From: Pyrodictiaceae archaeon | GTDB lineage: Archaea; Thermoproteota; Thermoprotei_A; Sulfolobales; Pyrodictiaceae | Direction: 5' to 3' | Assembly: GCA_027046525.1 (NCBI GenBank) | Contig: JALTYD010000024.1 | Coordinates: 1 to 6,326, forward strand | Length of the DNA: 6,326 bases | Shown: one piece after another, positions 1 to 5,952 of the stretch | Numbering within the stretch: the stretch's first letter is position 1 | Layout: each line of letters opens with the position of its first letter | The notes under the pieces: generated by a model | What the model was told of the DNA's origin: nothing | Database searches by the model: none | The model's input: the letters and a program-made list of their open reading frames with translations, nothing else | Made by a program: the position numbers and the translations under genes

Positions 1-83
1 ATATAGCAGATTAAGAATACATCTAAAATAAATGTTAATATCATTAATATAAGCAGAACAATAAAATCTAATATAATATACAT
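1..83 (-). CDS. Possible N-terminal fragment of a membrane protein, cut by the window edge
   Basis: A leftward frame opens with ATG at 83-81 and has no stop for 27 codons before leaving the window. The translation begins MYIILDFIVLLILMIL and is hydrophobic throughout, as in a first membrane segment or signal anchor. No Shine-Dalgarno motif is visible ahead of the ATG. T-rich DNA yields I, L, F and Y codons by chance, so hydrophobicity alone is weak evidence. This may be non-coding AT-rich DNA; no function is assigned. Confidence 0.22.
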   Translation of the reverse strand, partial: MYIILDFIVLLILMILTFILDVFLICY

Positions 84-115
84 AATAGCTAGCATTTCTT
101 AGATATTAGAATCCT

Positions 116-145
116 ATACACTAGTGATAACTCAAATACACTAGT
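116..145. repeat. Two copies of ATACACTAGT upstream of mobA
   Basis: ATACACTAGT occurs at 116-125 and again at 136-145, a 20-base repeat period (about two helical turns). A shorter relative, ATACTAGT, lies at 153-160. They sit upstream of the mobA TATA-like element and could bind a regulator, but CTAG is common throughout this DNA, so chance is a real alternative. Nothing else is recognised between 84 and 171. Confidence 0.25.
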
Positions 146-171
146 TTACCTAATACTAGTACATACAATAG

Positions 172-183
172 TAATATAATATT
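172..183 (+). promoter_or_regulatory. Probable TATA box of the mobA-like gene
   Basis: TAATATAATATT stands in AT-rich DNA about 26 bases before a predicted transcription start near 204. AGGAGG follows at 205-210, too far (19 bases) from the TTG at 230 to act as its Shine-Dalgarno sequence; GAGG at 215-218 is better spaced. The surrounding DNA is so AT-rich that the box is not unique. Confidence 0.4.
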
Positions 184-229
184 AGAAGAACTAGAGTAAG
201 CTCTAGGAGGCATAGAGGCAGAGAAGGGA

Positions 230-1003
230 TTGTCTACAACACTAATACTACTAGCAGGTGGAGAATCTAGGAGATTTGGTAGAGATAAAGCACTTGTACT
301 AGTTGATGGAGAACCTTCACTCTCAAAGATAGTAGAAGAACTCACTAAACTAAGCACAGTAGACTTACTAGTAGTTACCAGAGACTACGATAGATGTAAA
401 GTATACAAATCTATCATACCTATCATAGAATGTACAGTAGATAGATTCCTAGAGTGTAGTGGTCCTCTCCGCGGAGTCTATAGTGTTAGTGATAGAGGCT
501 CAAACTACTACTATCTAGCCCCAGTAGACACTCCATGGATAAAAATCGAAGTATATCTACTGCTAACTAGCTATCTCAACATAGAAGATGCAGATATAGC
601 AGCAGTACTCCATGATAGTAGGCATACTGATCCACTAATCTCTGTACTAACAGGTAGGTATTTCTCAGAGATACATAGCTATATAGAAAATATATGTAGA
701 CTAAGAGGATATCTAAGAGCAACAGATCTTATACGAGCAGCTACTACAGTAGTACTAGTTGGTAGCAGATACTTAGCTCGTTTTCCCCTCTATCTATCTC
801 ATATAAATACTGAAGATGATCTAAAGACGAGATATCCTAGAAATAGACTATACGAAGATATAGTCTTGTTGAGCCAGCCTAGCTTAGGACTAGCTACCAG
901 TTATAAAGAGTTTAGAAAGATTAGCCGCCAGCAGTACTATGTGTATAAAAATCTACGTATAGACCACCTAGTTATCCACGCCGAGAAAGACTATAGATCC
1001 TAG
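230..1003 (+). CDS. mobA: Molybdenum cofactor guanylyltransferase (MobA family)
   Basis: The 257-residue product should transfer GMP from GTP to molybdopterin cofactor in the cytoplasm, making the guanine dinucleotide form used by molybdenum or tungsten oxidoreductases. Visible signs are the nucleotide-binding signature LLAGGESRRFGRDKAL at residues 7-22 (glycine loop plus K20), GPLRG at 78-82, the metal-binding aspartate in VDTP (D100), a DPL motif at 134-136, and INTEDDL at 192-198, matching the family's usual INTPEDL near the C-terminus. A typical MobA ends near residue 200; here about 57 basic and tyrosine-rich residues follow. The TTG start at 230 is the first usual start codon after an in-frame stop at 197-199 and lies seven residues before the signature. 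No molybdoenzyme or other cofactor gene is in the window. A related nucleotidyltransferase such as MocA is a less likely alternative. Confidence 0.85.
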   Translation: MSTTLILLAGGESRRFGRDKALVLVDGEPSLSKIVEELTKLSTVDLLVVTRDYDRCKVYKSIIPIIECTVDRFLECSGPLRGVYSVSDRGSNYYYLAPVDTPWIKIEVYLLLTSYLNIEDADIAAVLHDSRHTDPLISVLTGRYFSEIHSYIENICRLRGYLRATDLIRAATTVVLVGSRYLARFPLYLSHINTEDDLKTRYPRNRLYEDIVLLSQPSLGLATSYKEFRKISRQQYYVYKNLRIDHLVIHAEKDYRS

Positions 1004-1069
1004 AGTTAGAACATCTTCAGAGACTATATACTGTGGTGAGCCACCTACTACACTCTATTGCCCAGGATG

Positions 1070-1078
1070 CTTTAAATA
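1070..1078 (+). promoter_or_regulatory. TATA box for the TrkA-C membrane protein gene
   Basis: CTTTAAATA is a good archaeal TATA box. It predicts transcription from about 1100, giving a leader of roughly 29 bases to the ATG at 1129. AAGGGAA at 1115-1121, ending 7-8 bases before that ATG, is a well-placed ribosome binding site. The promoter lies inside the longer version of the reading frame that starts with GTG at 1033, which argues against that longer start. Confidence 0.6.
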
Positions 1079-1128
1079 GATGCTATATTCGTGTAGAATA
1101 CTATGTAGATAATCAAGGGAAACAAGAA

Positions 1129-1986
1129 ATGACATTTGTAGCAATAGTATCACTACTAATCATAGTACTATTCTCGATAATAGTTATCCGTATAGGTACT
1201 ATCGCTCTAGTTATGACTGGTCTCTCCCGCGAAGTAGCCTATTTCCAGGCACTTTCTGCGTTTACAGGCGTAGGATTTACTACATCAGAAGCTGAATACG
1301 TAGTATCCCACCCAGTACGTAGAAAGATAATAAAAACACTAATGCTTATGGGTAGTGTAGGTATAACATCTGCAATAGCATCACTAGTACTAGCATTTGT
1401 CGGTACAACAACAGAGCAAGTTCTTAGAAACGGCCTATGGCTCGGATCAGGACTACTAAGCTTATACTTCTTATCTCGTTCACAAGTACTAGACAAGCTC
1501 CTAGGCTTCTTAATGGAGAAGATGCTGAAAAGATATACTAGTCTTAGACTACTAGACTATGAACACGTCCTAGGCCTAAGCAAAGGATATACAATAACAG
1601 TTGTCCGTGTCAGACGAGGTAGCTGGCTGGAAGGCCGGACTCTAGGAGAACTCAAACTACAGGATGAAGGAGTTATCGTCCTAGGGATCTACCGCAGGAC
1701 TAGAAGTGGCGAGATCTACATAGGAGCACCGAGAGAAGATACTAAGCTAGTAGCTGGTGATAGAATAATATGCTATGGGCCAGAAGAAGTACTCTCCAGA
1801 TTGCCTGAGAGGCTTAAAGGCCCACGCGGCGATATGGAGCATGTAGCTGCTGTAGCTAAACATAAAGTACTAGAGCTTGTAGAAGAAGAGGAAGCTAGAA
1901 AAGCTGAAGAAGAAGCAATAGAGATTGCAAAAGAGTTGGAGAAAGAATTATCAATGAGAGAAACTAGAGAAAAAGCAGAAACATAG
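1129..1986 (+). CDS. Membrane protein with TrkA-C (RCK_C) regulatory domain
   Basis: From the ATG at 1129 the product has 285 residues. Residues 1-25 form a membrane helix. FQALSAFTGVGFTTSEAE at 39-56 resembles the re-entrant pore-loop sequence of TrkH/KtrB-type transporters. HPVRRKIIK at 61-69 follows, then hydrophobic segments at about 70-92 and 101-117. A cytoplasmic RCK_C domain spans about 152-224 (from SKGYTITVVRVRRGS through PREDTKLVAGDRIICYG), a fold that binds regulatory ligands such as nucleotides or ions. Residues 245-283 are rich in E, K, A and R and probably form a long helix or coiled coil. The domain order is that of archaeal and bacterial proteins annotated only as TrkA-C domain proteins; a role in potassium or other ion transport control is inferred. 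A GTG at 1033 would add 32 residues, but the TATA box at 1070 and ribosome binding site at 1115-1121 favour 1129. Confidence 0.78.
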   Translation: MTFVAIVSLLIIVLFSIIVIRIGTIALVMTGLSREVAYFQALSAFTGVGFTTSEAEYVVSHPVRRKIIKTLMLMGSVGITSAIASLVLAFVGTTTEQVLRNGLWLGSGLLSLYFLSRSQVLDKLLGFLMEKMLKRYTSLRLLDYEHVLGLSKGYTITVVRVRRGSWLEGRTLGELKLQDEGVIVLGIYRRTRSGEIYIGAPREDTKLVAGDRIICYGPEEVLSRLPERLKGPRGDMEHVAAVAKHKVLELVEEEEARKAEEEAIEIAKELEKELSMRETREKAET

Positions 1987-2009
1987 CGGCTCTAACTCTA
2001 CATGTTGAT

Positions 2010-2045
2010 CTATTCTCTTTGCTAAACACCTTATTCTATCTTTAG
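2010..2045 (+). terminator. Pyrimidine-rich tract after the TrkA-C gene
   Basis: The 89 bases between this gene's stop and the HAD start contain T-rich runs (for example TATTCTCTTT at 2011-2020 and TTATTCTATCTTT at 2031-2043). Archaeal transcription often ends in such tracts without a hairpin. There is no strong poly-T run, and only a poor TATA candidate (CTTTAGAT near 2040) for the next gene, so read-through into the HAD gene is also possible. Confidence 0.22.
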
Positions 2046-2075
2046 ATTCAACTACTAGAACAGGGGTGGTAGAGA

Positions 2076-2789
2076 CTGACTAGATACATAAGCTTCGACC
2101 TAGCATGTACACTTGCTTGGGAGCCAGGATGTATCGAAGGTATAAAATCTACAATAGAGTATGGTGCAAAGAGCATATACAGCGAGCTTACTAGACAAGG
2201 CTATAGACTTGATCCAGATCTACTAGCTAGACATCTAGTTACAGCATACAGTATTGCACAAGAAGATCCAAGTGGTAGAGAGTACAGCCATTTATACAAG
2301 ATCTTCTACGCAGTAAGTAAAGCTGGTATAAAGCCTAGACCAGATACACTCTACAAGCTACTTAGTGTATATGTAGATAGTATAGTATCGAGATTTAGAG
2401 AAAATAGAGATGCTAGAACTGTACTAGAGAGGATAAAAGAGCAGGGACTAGTAGTCGTTGTCTCAAGTGATGCTGGTTGGCACGAAATCTCTCTCAAAGT
2501 CCTGGAGAAGACAAAACTTATCGACTATGTAGATATACTATTCACGAGTAATATGCTTGGCTGGTCTAAAAAGACTACAAAGTTCTACAAAGAAATAACA
2601 AGACTCCTAGGTATCAAACCCAGTGATATACTACACGTAGGAGATAGCTACGAGAGAGACTACTTATCTGCGAAGAAAGCTGGTCTAAAAACAATACTCT
2701 ATAGTCCGTCCGGCTGCAATAGAGTAGATATACCAAGTAGTGAGTGTATTAGTAGTCTAGTAGAAGTCCTAGAGCTTATCAAGAGCTAG
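2076..2789 (+). CDS. HAD-superfamily hydrolase with a probable CTG start
   Basis: The 237-residue product has the four HAD motifs in order: the nucleophile segment ISFDLACTL at 5-13 (D8), a helical cap at about 15-115, motif II VVVVSS at 126-131, motif III lysine K165 or K166, and motif IV HVGDSYERD at 187-195 (D190, D195). It is probably a cytoplasmic phosphatase or related hydrolase; the substrate cannot be told. The residue two after the nucleophile, usually the acid/base aspartate, is alanine (A10), which could weaken or change the chemistry. No ATG, GTG or TTG exists in frame before 2553, inside the conserved fold after motif II. CTG at 2076, six bases after GGTGG at 2065-2069 and seven codons before D8, is the best start; an in-frame stop sits at 2070-2072. 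A GTG at 2066 in another frame stops after five codons, so a sequencing frameshift is an alternative. Confidence 0.75.
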   Translation: MTRYISFDLACTLAWEPGCIEGIKSTIEYGAKSIYSELTRQGYRLDPDLLARHLVTAYSIAQEDPSGREYSHLYKIFYAVSKAGIKPRPDTLYKLLSVYVDSIVSRFRENRDARTVLERIKEQGLVVVVSSDAGWHEISLKVLEKTKLIDYVDILFTSNMLGWSKKTTKFYKEITRLLGIKPSDILHVGDSYERDYLSAKKAGLKTILYSPSGCNRVDIPSSECISSLVEVLELIKS

Positions 2790-3516
2790 TCTTCCTGCTC
2801 CAGAGTTTTTCTCGTAGTGGTTTTAGTTTCTTCTCTAGTTCTTCTACTTCTCCAAGAATTCTCGGTAGAGTATTATCTACTAGTTCTTCTAGCGAAGCAT
2901 CATACCAAGTTTTCTGCGACTTGAGTAGTTTTGCTGATAGAGTAACTACTCTACCAACATTAGCTGCATCGAGAAGAGCAGCTCTATTATTCTCGACACC
3001 TGTCTTCTGCTCGTGGTATGCAAGACTCCATGCTGGTACATGTACTCCCATACTGACTAGCGTAACTATTAGCCATGATATAGTAGTTAGTGCTCCTGTA
3101 TCATTACCTACAGCTATAAAACCAGCTACTTTTCCTTCTAGATAGCTCTTCCCAGTGTGGTAGATCATATTCTCCATACTAGTAAGTCTATCTATGAAGT
3201 TCTTCAATACTCCACTAGCACTATACCAGTAGACAGGAGTAGATATGATATAGCCATCGAACTCTAGCATCTTCCTACCTATGTCATTGAAGGAATCATC
3301 TCCTATAATACATGGAAATCTACACGCTAATATATCATCTGAGACACAACCTATACATGGCTCAATACTATATTCACCTAGATAGATAATATCTGTCTCA
3401 GCGCCTTCGCGGCGAGCAGCTTCTAGAGCTATCCTGAGAAGCTTGTATGTTTCACCATATCTGCGTGGTGAGCTATGTATCCCTAGGATCTTTACATACT
3501 CCAATCTACTCACCAC
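2779..3516 (-). CDS. NADPH-dependent FMN reductase / iron-sulfur flavoprotein family
   Basis: The product (up to 245 residues) is a flavodoxin-fold oxidoreductase of the COG0655 type, expected to bind FMN and pass electrons from NAD(P)H or another donor in the cytoplasm. ILGIHSSPRRYGETYKLL at 10-27 is the FMN phosphate loop. IEPCIGCVSDDILACRFPC at 51-69 holds C54, C57, C65 and C69. GDDSFNDIGRKMLEFDGYII followed by STPVYWYSASGVLKNFIDR (92-110) is the second flavin-contacting segment typical of the family. The spacing Cx2Cx7Cx3C differs from the compact Cx2Cx2Cx5-type pattern of iron-sulfur flavoproteins, so a [4Fe-4S] cluster is uncertain. A basic, leucine-rich helix ends the protein. The GTG at 3516 is the longest start; TTG at 3504 (241 residues) has GGTGAG just upstream at 3514-3509 and may be the true start. 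It converges on the HAD gene with an 11-base overlap. Confidence 0.82.
   Translation of the reverse strand: MVSRLEYVKILGIHSSPRRYGETYKLLRIALEAARREGAETDIIYLGEYSIEPCIGCVSDDILACRFPCIIGDDSFNDIGRKMLEFDGYIISTPVYWYSASGVLKNFIDRLTSMENMIYHTGKSYLEGKVAGFIAVGNDTGALTTISWLIVTLVSMGVHVPAWSLAYHEQKTGVENNRAALLDAANVGRVVTLSAKLLKSQKTWYDASLEELVDNTLPRILGEVEELEKKLKPLREKLWSRKTSS
2804..2835 (+). terminator. T-rich tract downstream of the HAD gene
   Basis: Just past the HAD stop, the plus strand carries TTTTT at 2806-2810 and TTTTAGTTTCTTCT at 2821-2834. This fits a hairpin-free archaeal terminator for the rightward transcript, located inside the 3' end of the opposing flavoprotein gene, whose lysine and glutamate codons also explain the T-richness. 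Confidence 0.25.
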
Positions 3517-3530
3517 AGAACAGCCTAGTA

Positions 3531-3611
3531 TAACTCGTTGTTTAAAATAGTAGAATTAATACTATACGTCCCACTCCTCAGTGCGAGTAGAGACTGTTAT
3601 TGTAACTCGTT
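3531..3611. repeat. Nine-base direct repeat TAACTCGTT around the flavoprotein promoter
   Basis: TAACTCGTT is present at 3531-3539 and 3603-3611, 72 bases apart. The first copy lies between the flavoprotein TATA box and its predicted transcription start, where a bound repressor would block transcription; the second lies upstream. It could be a regulator site, but nine bases is short and chance is not excluded. Confidence 0.28.
3541..3550 (-). promoter_or_regulatory. TATA box of the flavoprotein gene
   Basis: Read on the minus strand the sequence is CTATTTTAAA. Transcription is predicted near 3519, giving either a nearly leaderless message from GTG 3516 or a leader of about 15 bases carrying GGTGAG ahead of TTG 3504. 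Promoter placement shows the flavoprotein is not simply co-transcribed with the upstream anchored-protein gene. Confidence 0.5.
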
Positions 3612-3631
3612 CTTGTAGTACTTATACATAC

Positions 3632-3649
3632 TGACCAGGTACCTAGTCA
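3632..3649. promoter_or_regulatory. Near-perfect 18-base palindrome between the two minus-strand genes
   Basis: TGACCAGGTACCTAGTCA pairs with itself at 8 of 9 positions. On the minus-strand RNA the one mismatch becomes a U-G wobble, so a 7-base-pair stem with a GUAC loop could form. It lies 29-46 bases beyond the stop of the anchored-protein gene and about 130 bases before the flavoprotein start. It may be an operator for a dimeric regulator or an RNA hairpin at the end of the upstream transcript. No T-run follows, so a standard terminator is unlikely. Confidence 0.35.
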
Positions 3650-3677
3650 CCTATTATGTAGCCTAACTCTATATTCT

Positions 3678-4352
3678 CTAGCTCTGCATAATTCTCCTAA
3701 TAGAGAGGATAATTGCTACTACTAAGACACCTACTATACCAGCAACTACTATGATAGGAGCTATGTCTCCAAATCCACCACCTACGAAATTGCTATCTTG
3801 TAACATAATCTTGAAGTCTAGAGAGACACCAGCAGCATCACTTGATTCTATTTTTGCTTCAGCTCTCTTCAACCACCCAGTACTTGTATCGTAGGTAGCT
3901 TTGACGTATCCATTTTCTTCTTTCTTTTCAACTACTGCTCCTTCTGGCAACTTGGCAGGATCTATGTATATAGATACTTCTTCAGGTCCTTTATCAAATT
4001 CTATGTATCCTACTTCTACAAAGCTCGACGCCATTGTACTAAGTAGTTGTGCAGCTTGCTGAGGCTCAGCTTCGACTCCCTCGATAGTAGTTTTTACTCT
4101 AAATCCTCTATCATCAACTTCTACTATCTCGACTTTAAGGCTAACTTTCGCCGATATCATAGGTACACCTAATGATCTATTCACAGCTTCTCCTTGAATA
4201 GATATAGTCGCTTGATATCTAACCCAATTACCCTCAACAGCCCACTCAGGTCTAGCAGCTAGAGATACGATAGATAGACATAGTAGAGCTACTAGAACTA
4301 TCGCAAGAATAGTCCTCGATGTTATATTTTTACTCATTTCCTCCAATCCCAT
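3678..4352 (-). CDS. Secreted or surface protein with C-terminal membrane anchor, function unknown
   Basis: I do not recognise this 224-residue protein. Residues 7-13 are polar and basic (SKNITSR), 14-33 form a hydrophobic signal or anchor segment, and cleavage near LAARPEW is plausible. The region 38-190 is rich in beta-type alternation (WAVEGNWVRYQATISIQ, SAKVSLKVEIVEVDD) with acidic and lysine residues and includes YDTSTGWLKRAEAKI at 154-168, a pattern seen in beta-sandwich domains of archaeal envelope proteins. A glycine-rich linker (GGGFGD, 191-196) leads to a membrane helix at about 197-217 and a basic tail (RR at 219-220), so the main domain should face outside. ATG 4352 lies where a message from the TATA box at 4384-4376 would begin, suggesting a leaderless transcript. 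ATG 4337 is an alternative start and would leave the signal segment intact. Confidence 0.75.
   Translation of the reverse strand: MGLEEMSKNITSRTILAIVLVALLCLSIVSLAARPEWAVEGNWVRYQATISIQGEAVNRSLGVPMISAKVSLKVEIVEVDDRGFRVKTTIEGVEAEPQQAAQLLSTMASSFVEVGYIEFDKGPEEVSIYIDPAKLPEGAVVEKKEENGYVKATYDTSTGWLKRAEAKIESSDAAGVSLDFKIMLQDSNFVGGGFGDIAPIIVVAGIVGVLVVAIILSIRRIMQS
4321..4331 (+). promoter_or_regulatory. Possible TATA box for the HD phosphohydrolase gene
   Basis: GTTATATTTTT on the plus strand lies about 26 bases before the ATG at 4351, the spacing expected for a leaderless archaeal message. It falls inside the coding region of the divergent anchored-protein gene, where it encodes ordinary N-terminal residues, so the match may be coincidental. 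Confidence 0.35.
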
Positions 4353-5952
4353 GACTAGCGAGGCAGTACAACATGTATATAAAGTGTTGGCTAGGCTGAT
4401 GAATAACTATGGTAATAGAATAGTATTGAGAGGTACTTCGTTATTGAAACAGATATGCCGTACAACAAAGAGCTTCAAAGACCCAGTACATGGATTCTCA
4501 GATATATGTGAAGAACTATCGCCTCTTGTAGACTCCTGGATTCTACAGAGACTGAGAAGTATAAAACAGACAGCATTTGCATATCTTGTCTACCACGGTA
4601 TGGAGCATAGCAGATTCAACCACAGTATAGGGTCTGCTCATCTAGCAAAAGAACTACTAGGATTCATTACTAGTAATACAGACTACTACTACCAAGATCT
4701 CGGTGGGAGAGAACTCTCAGATAGACTCTCTCAATCTCTCACAGTCTTCCAGCTAGCAGCTCTACTACATGATGTAGGACATTTACCATTCAGCCACTCT
4801 ACAGAAGTAGGGATATCAGAAGCTAGATACATATATGGTGTACCTGGTGTAGAGAAACTACCTCTGAGACACGAAGAATATACTTTCAGCTTAGTACCAC
4901 ACGCTGTAGAAACACTACATAGAGAAGGTATCGAGATAGAACCAGTATTTACAGATAGACTAGAAGATGATATACAACTAGTACTAGGAAGACCACAACA
5001 GAGTACAAAGCTAGATCCACTAGCTCAGTGTACAGTACATATCCTGTACATGCTCTTATCGAGCGGCCTAGATGTAGACCGTATGGACTATCTACTAAGA
5101 GATAGTCTCTATGCAGGAGTACACTACGGCCTTTACGACATAGGTAGACTCACTAGAGTTATACTAGCAACTCCTCTACTAAAAACCCATAGTGGTGAAC
5201 TAAGTAGAAAAGCATGTAGAGTAGCTATCTTAGACAAGGGTATTAGTGTACTAGAATCATTTCTACTCGCTAGACTCTATATGTACAGCGAAGTCTACCT
5301 CCACCGTGTAGTTGAAACATATAATGCACTCTATGCACGTCTTTTCAGCCTACTAACATATAGTAGAGTAATAGGCATACAAGGTAGTGGAGCAGAACTA
5401 GAGATACCTACACCAGATGATATACGTAGTAGTAAAACTGATGCAATAAATGCATGGAGAAATCTAGACGATATATCGATGATAAGTCTCTTTAGAGAAA
5501 TAGTAGAAGGTAAGATAAAATCACCTACTGAAGCCAGAGTACTAGCAGCTATGATAATCGAACGTAGACACCCTAAACTCTACCAACAACTCGACGACCC
5601 TATAGTATGGGGCCTCTACAGAGAATATCTAAGCACAGGATATGCTCCTAGCTGGGCAAGACCATTCTTAGAGGAACTAGTAGATCTCCAAAGAGAAACA
5701 CCTCTAGTAATGCTGAGACCTCTCAGAATAGATCTTGTTAGCATAGACAAGATAGGAGTATACTACAGAGATACTAACAATATCACACTAATAGAAGAAG
5801 ATATAGAGAAAACCGAGTCTAGACAGACACATATTAACCGTCTAAAGAGACTCGCAGATCTCAACCTACGTAGGATAGTACTAATAGCTGATAAGAATAG
5901 TGAGAAAGAATTCAAGAAGGCAGAGAAGATACTCCTAGACTTAAGTGCTTCT
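4351..5952 (+). CDS. HD-domain phosphohydrolase, SAMHD1/dGTPase-like (3' end replaced)
   Basis: About 534 residues belong to a metal-dependent HD-superfamily phosphohydrolase (COG1078 type), a family that includes dNTP triphosphohydrolases; the exact nucleotide substrate is inferred. KDPVHGF at 43-49 is the family's N-terminal motif. By comparison with SAMHD1, the active site looks complete: R88 and H91 in SRFNHSIG, H140, D141, H144 and H149 in LLHDVGHLPFSH, H174-E175, and D243, Y247 and D251 in LDVDRMDYLLRD. The large helical C-terminal part is present to about residue 530. ATG 4351 is the longest start and shares CATG with the opposing gene; ATG 4399 or TTG 4444 are alternatives, all upstream of the motif. 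The frame runs on without a stop into foreign coding sequence at about 5940-5985, so the true C-terminus is missing. The end given is approximate. Confidence 0.85.
4376..4384 (-). promoter_or_regulatory. TATA box of the anchored-protein gene
   Basis: On the minus strand the sequence is CTTTATATA, matching the consensus archaeal TATA box. Its centre is about 26-28 bases before the ATG at 4352, predicting a leaderless or almost leaderless message. It lies within the first codons of the HD gene if that gene starts at 4351. Confidence 0.6.

Noticed and set aside
121..357. Minus-strand open frame of 78 codons over the start of mobA
   Set aside because: Serine- and leucine-rich shadow translation (repeated TSTSAL/SSSS) antisense to a well-supported MobA frame, with no recognisable domain.
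1031..1044. Small hairpin GTGG-TGAG-CCAC after mobA as a terminator
   Set aside because: Only a four-base-pair stem with no following T-run, and archaeal termination does not depend on such hairpins.
1239..1496. Minus-strand open frame of 85 codons
   Set aside because: Antisense to the membrane core of the TrkA-C protein, whose frame has clear motifs; no ribosome binding site or family signature of its own.
2553..2789. Short separate HAD-like gene starting at ATG 2553
   Set aside because: It is only the C-terminal third; the same frame upstream to 2076 holds motif I, the cap and motif II, so it is one gene.
2921..3145. Plus-strand open frame of 74 codons
   Set aside because: Complement of the flavoprotein gene; no motifs, no promoter and low-complexity composition.
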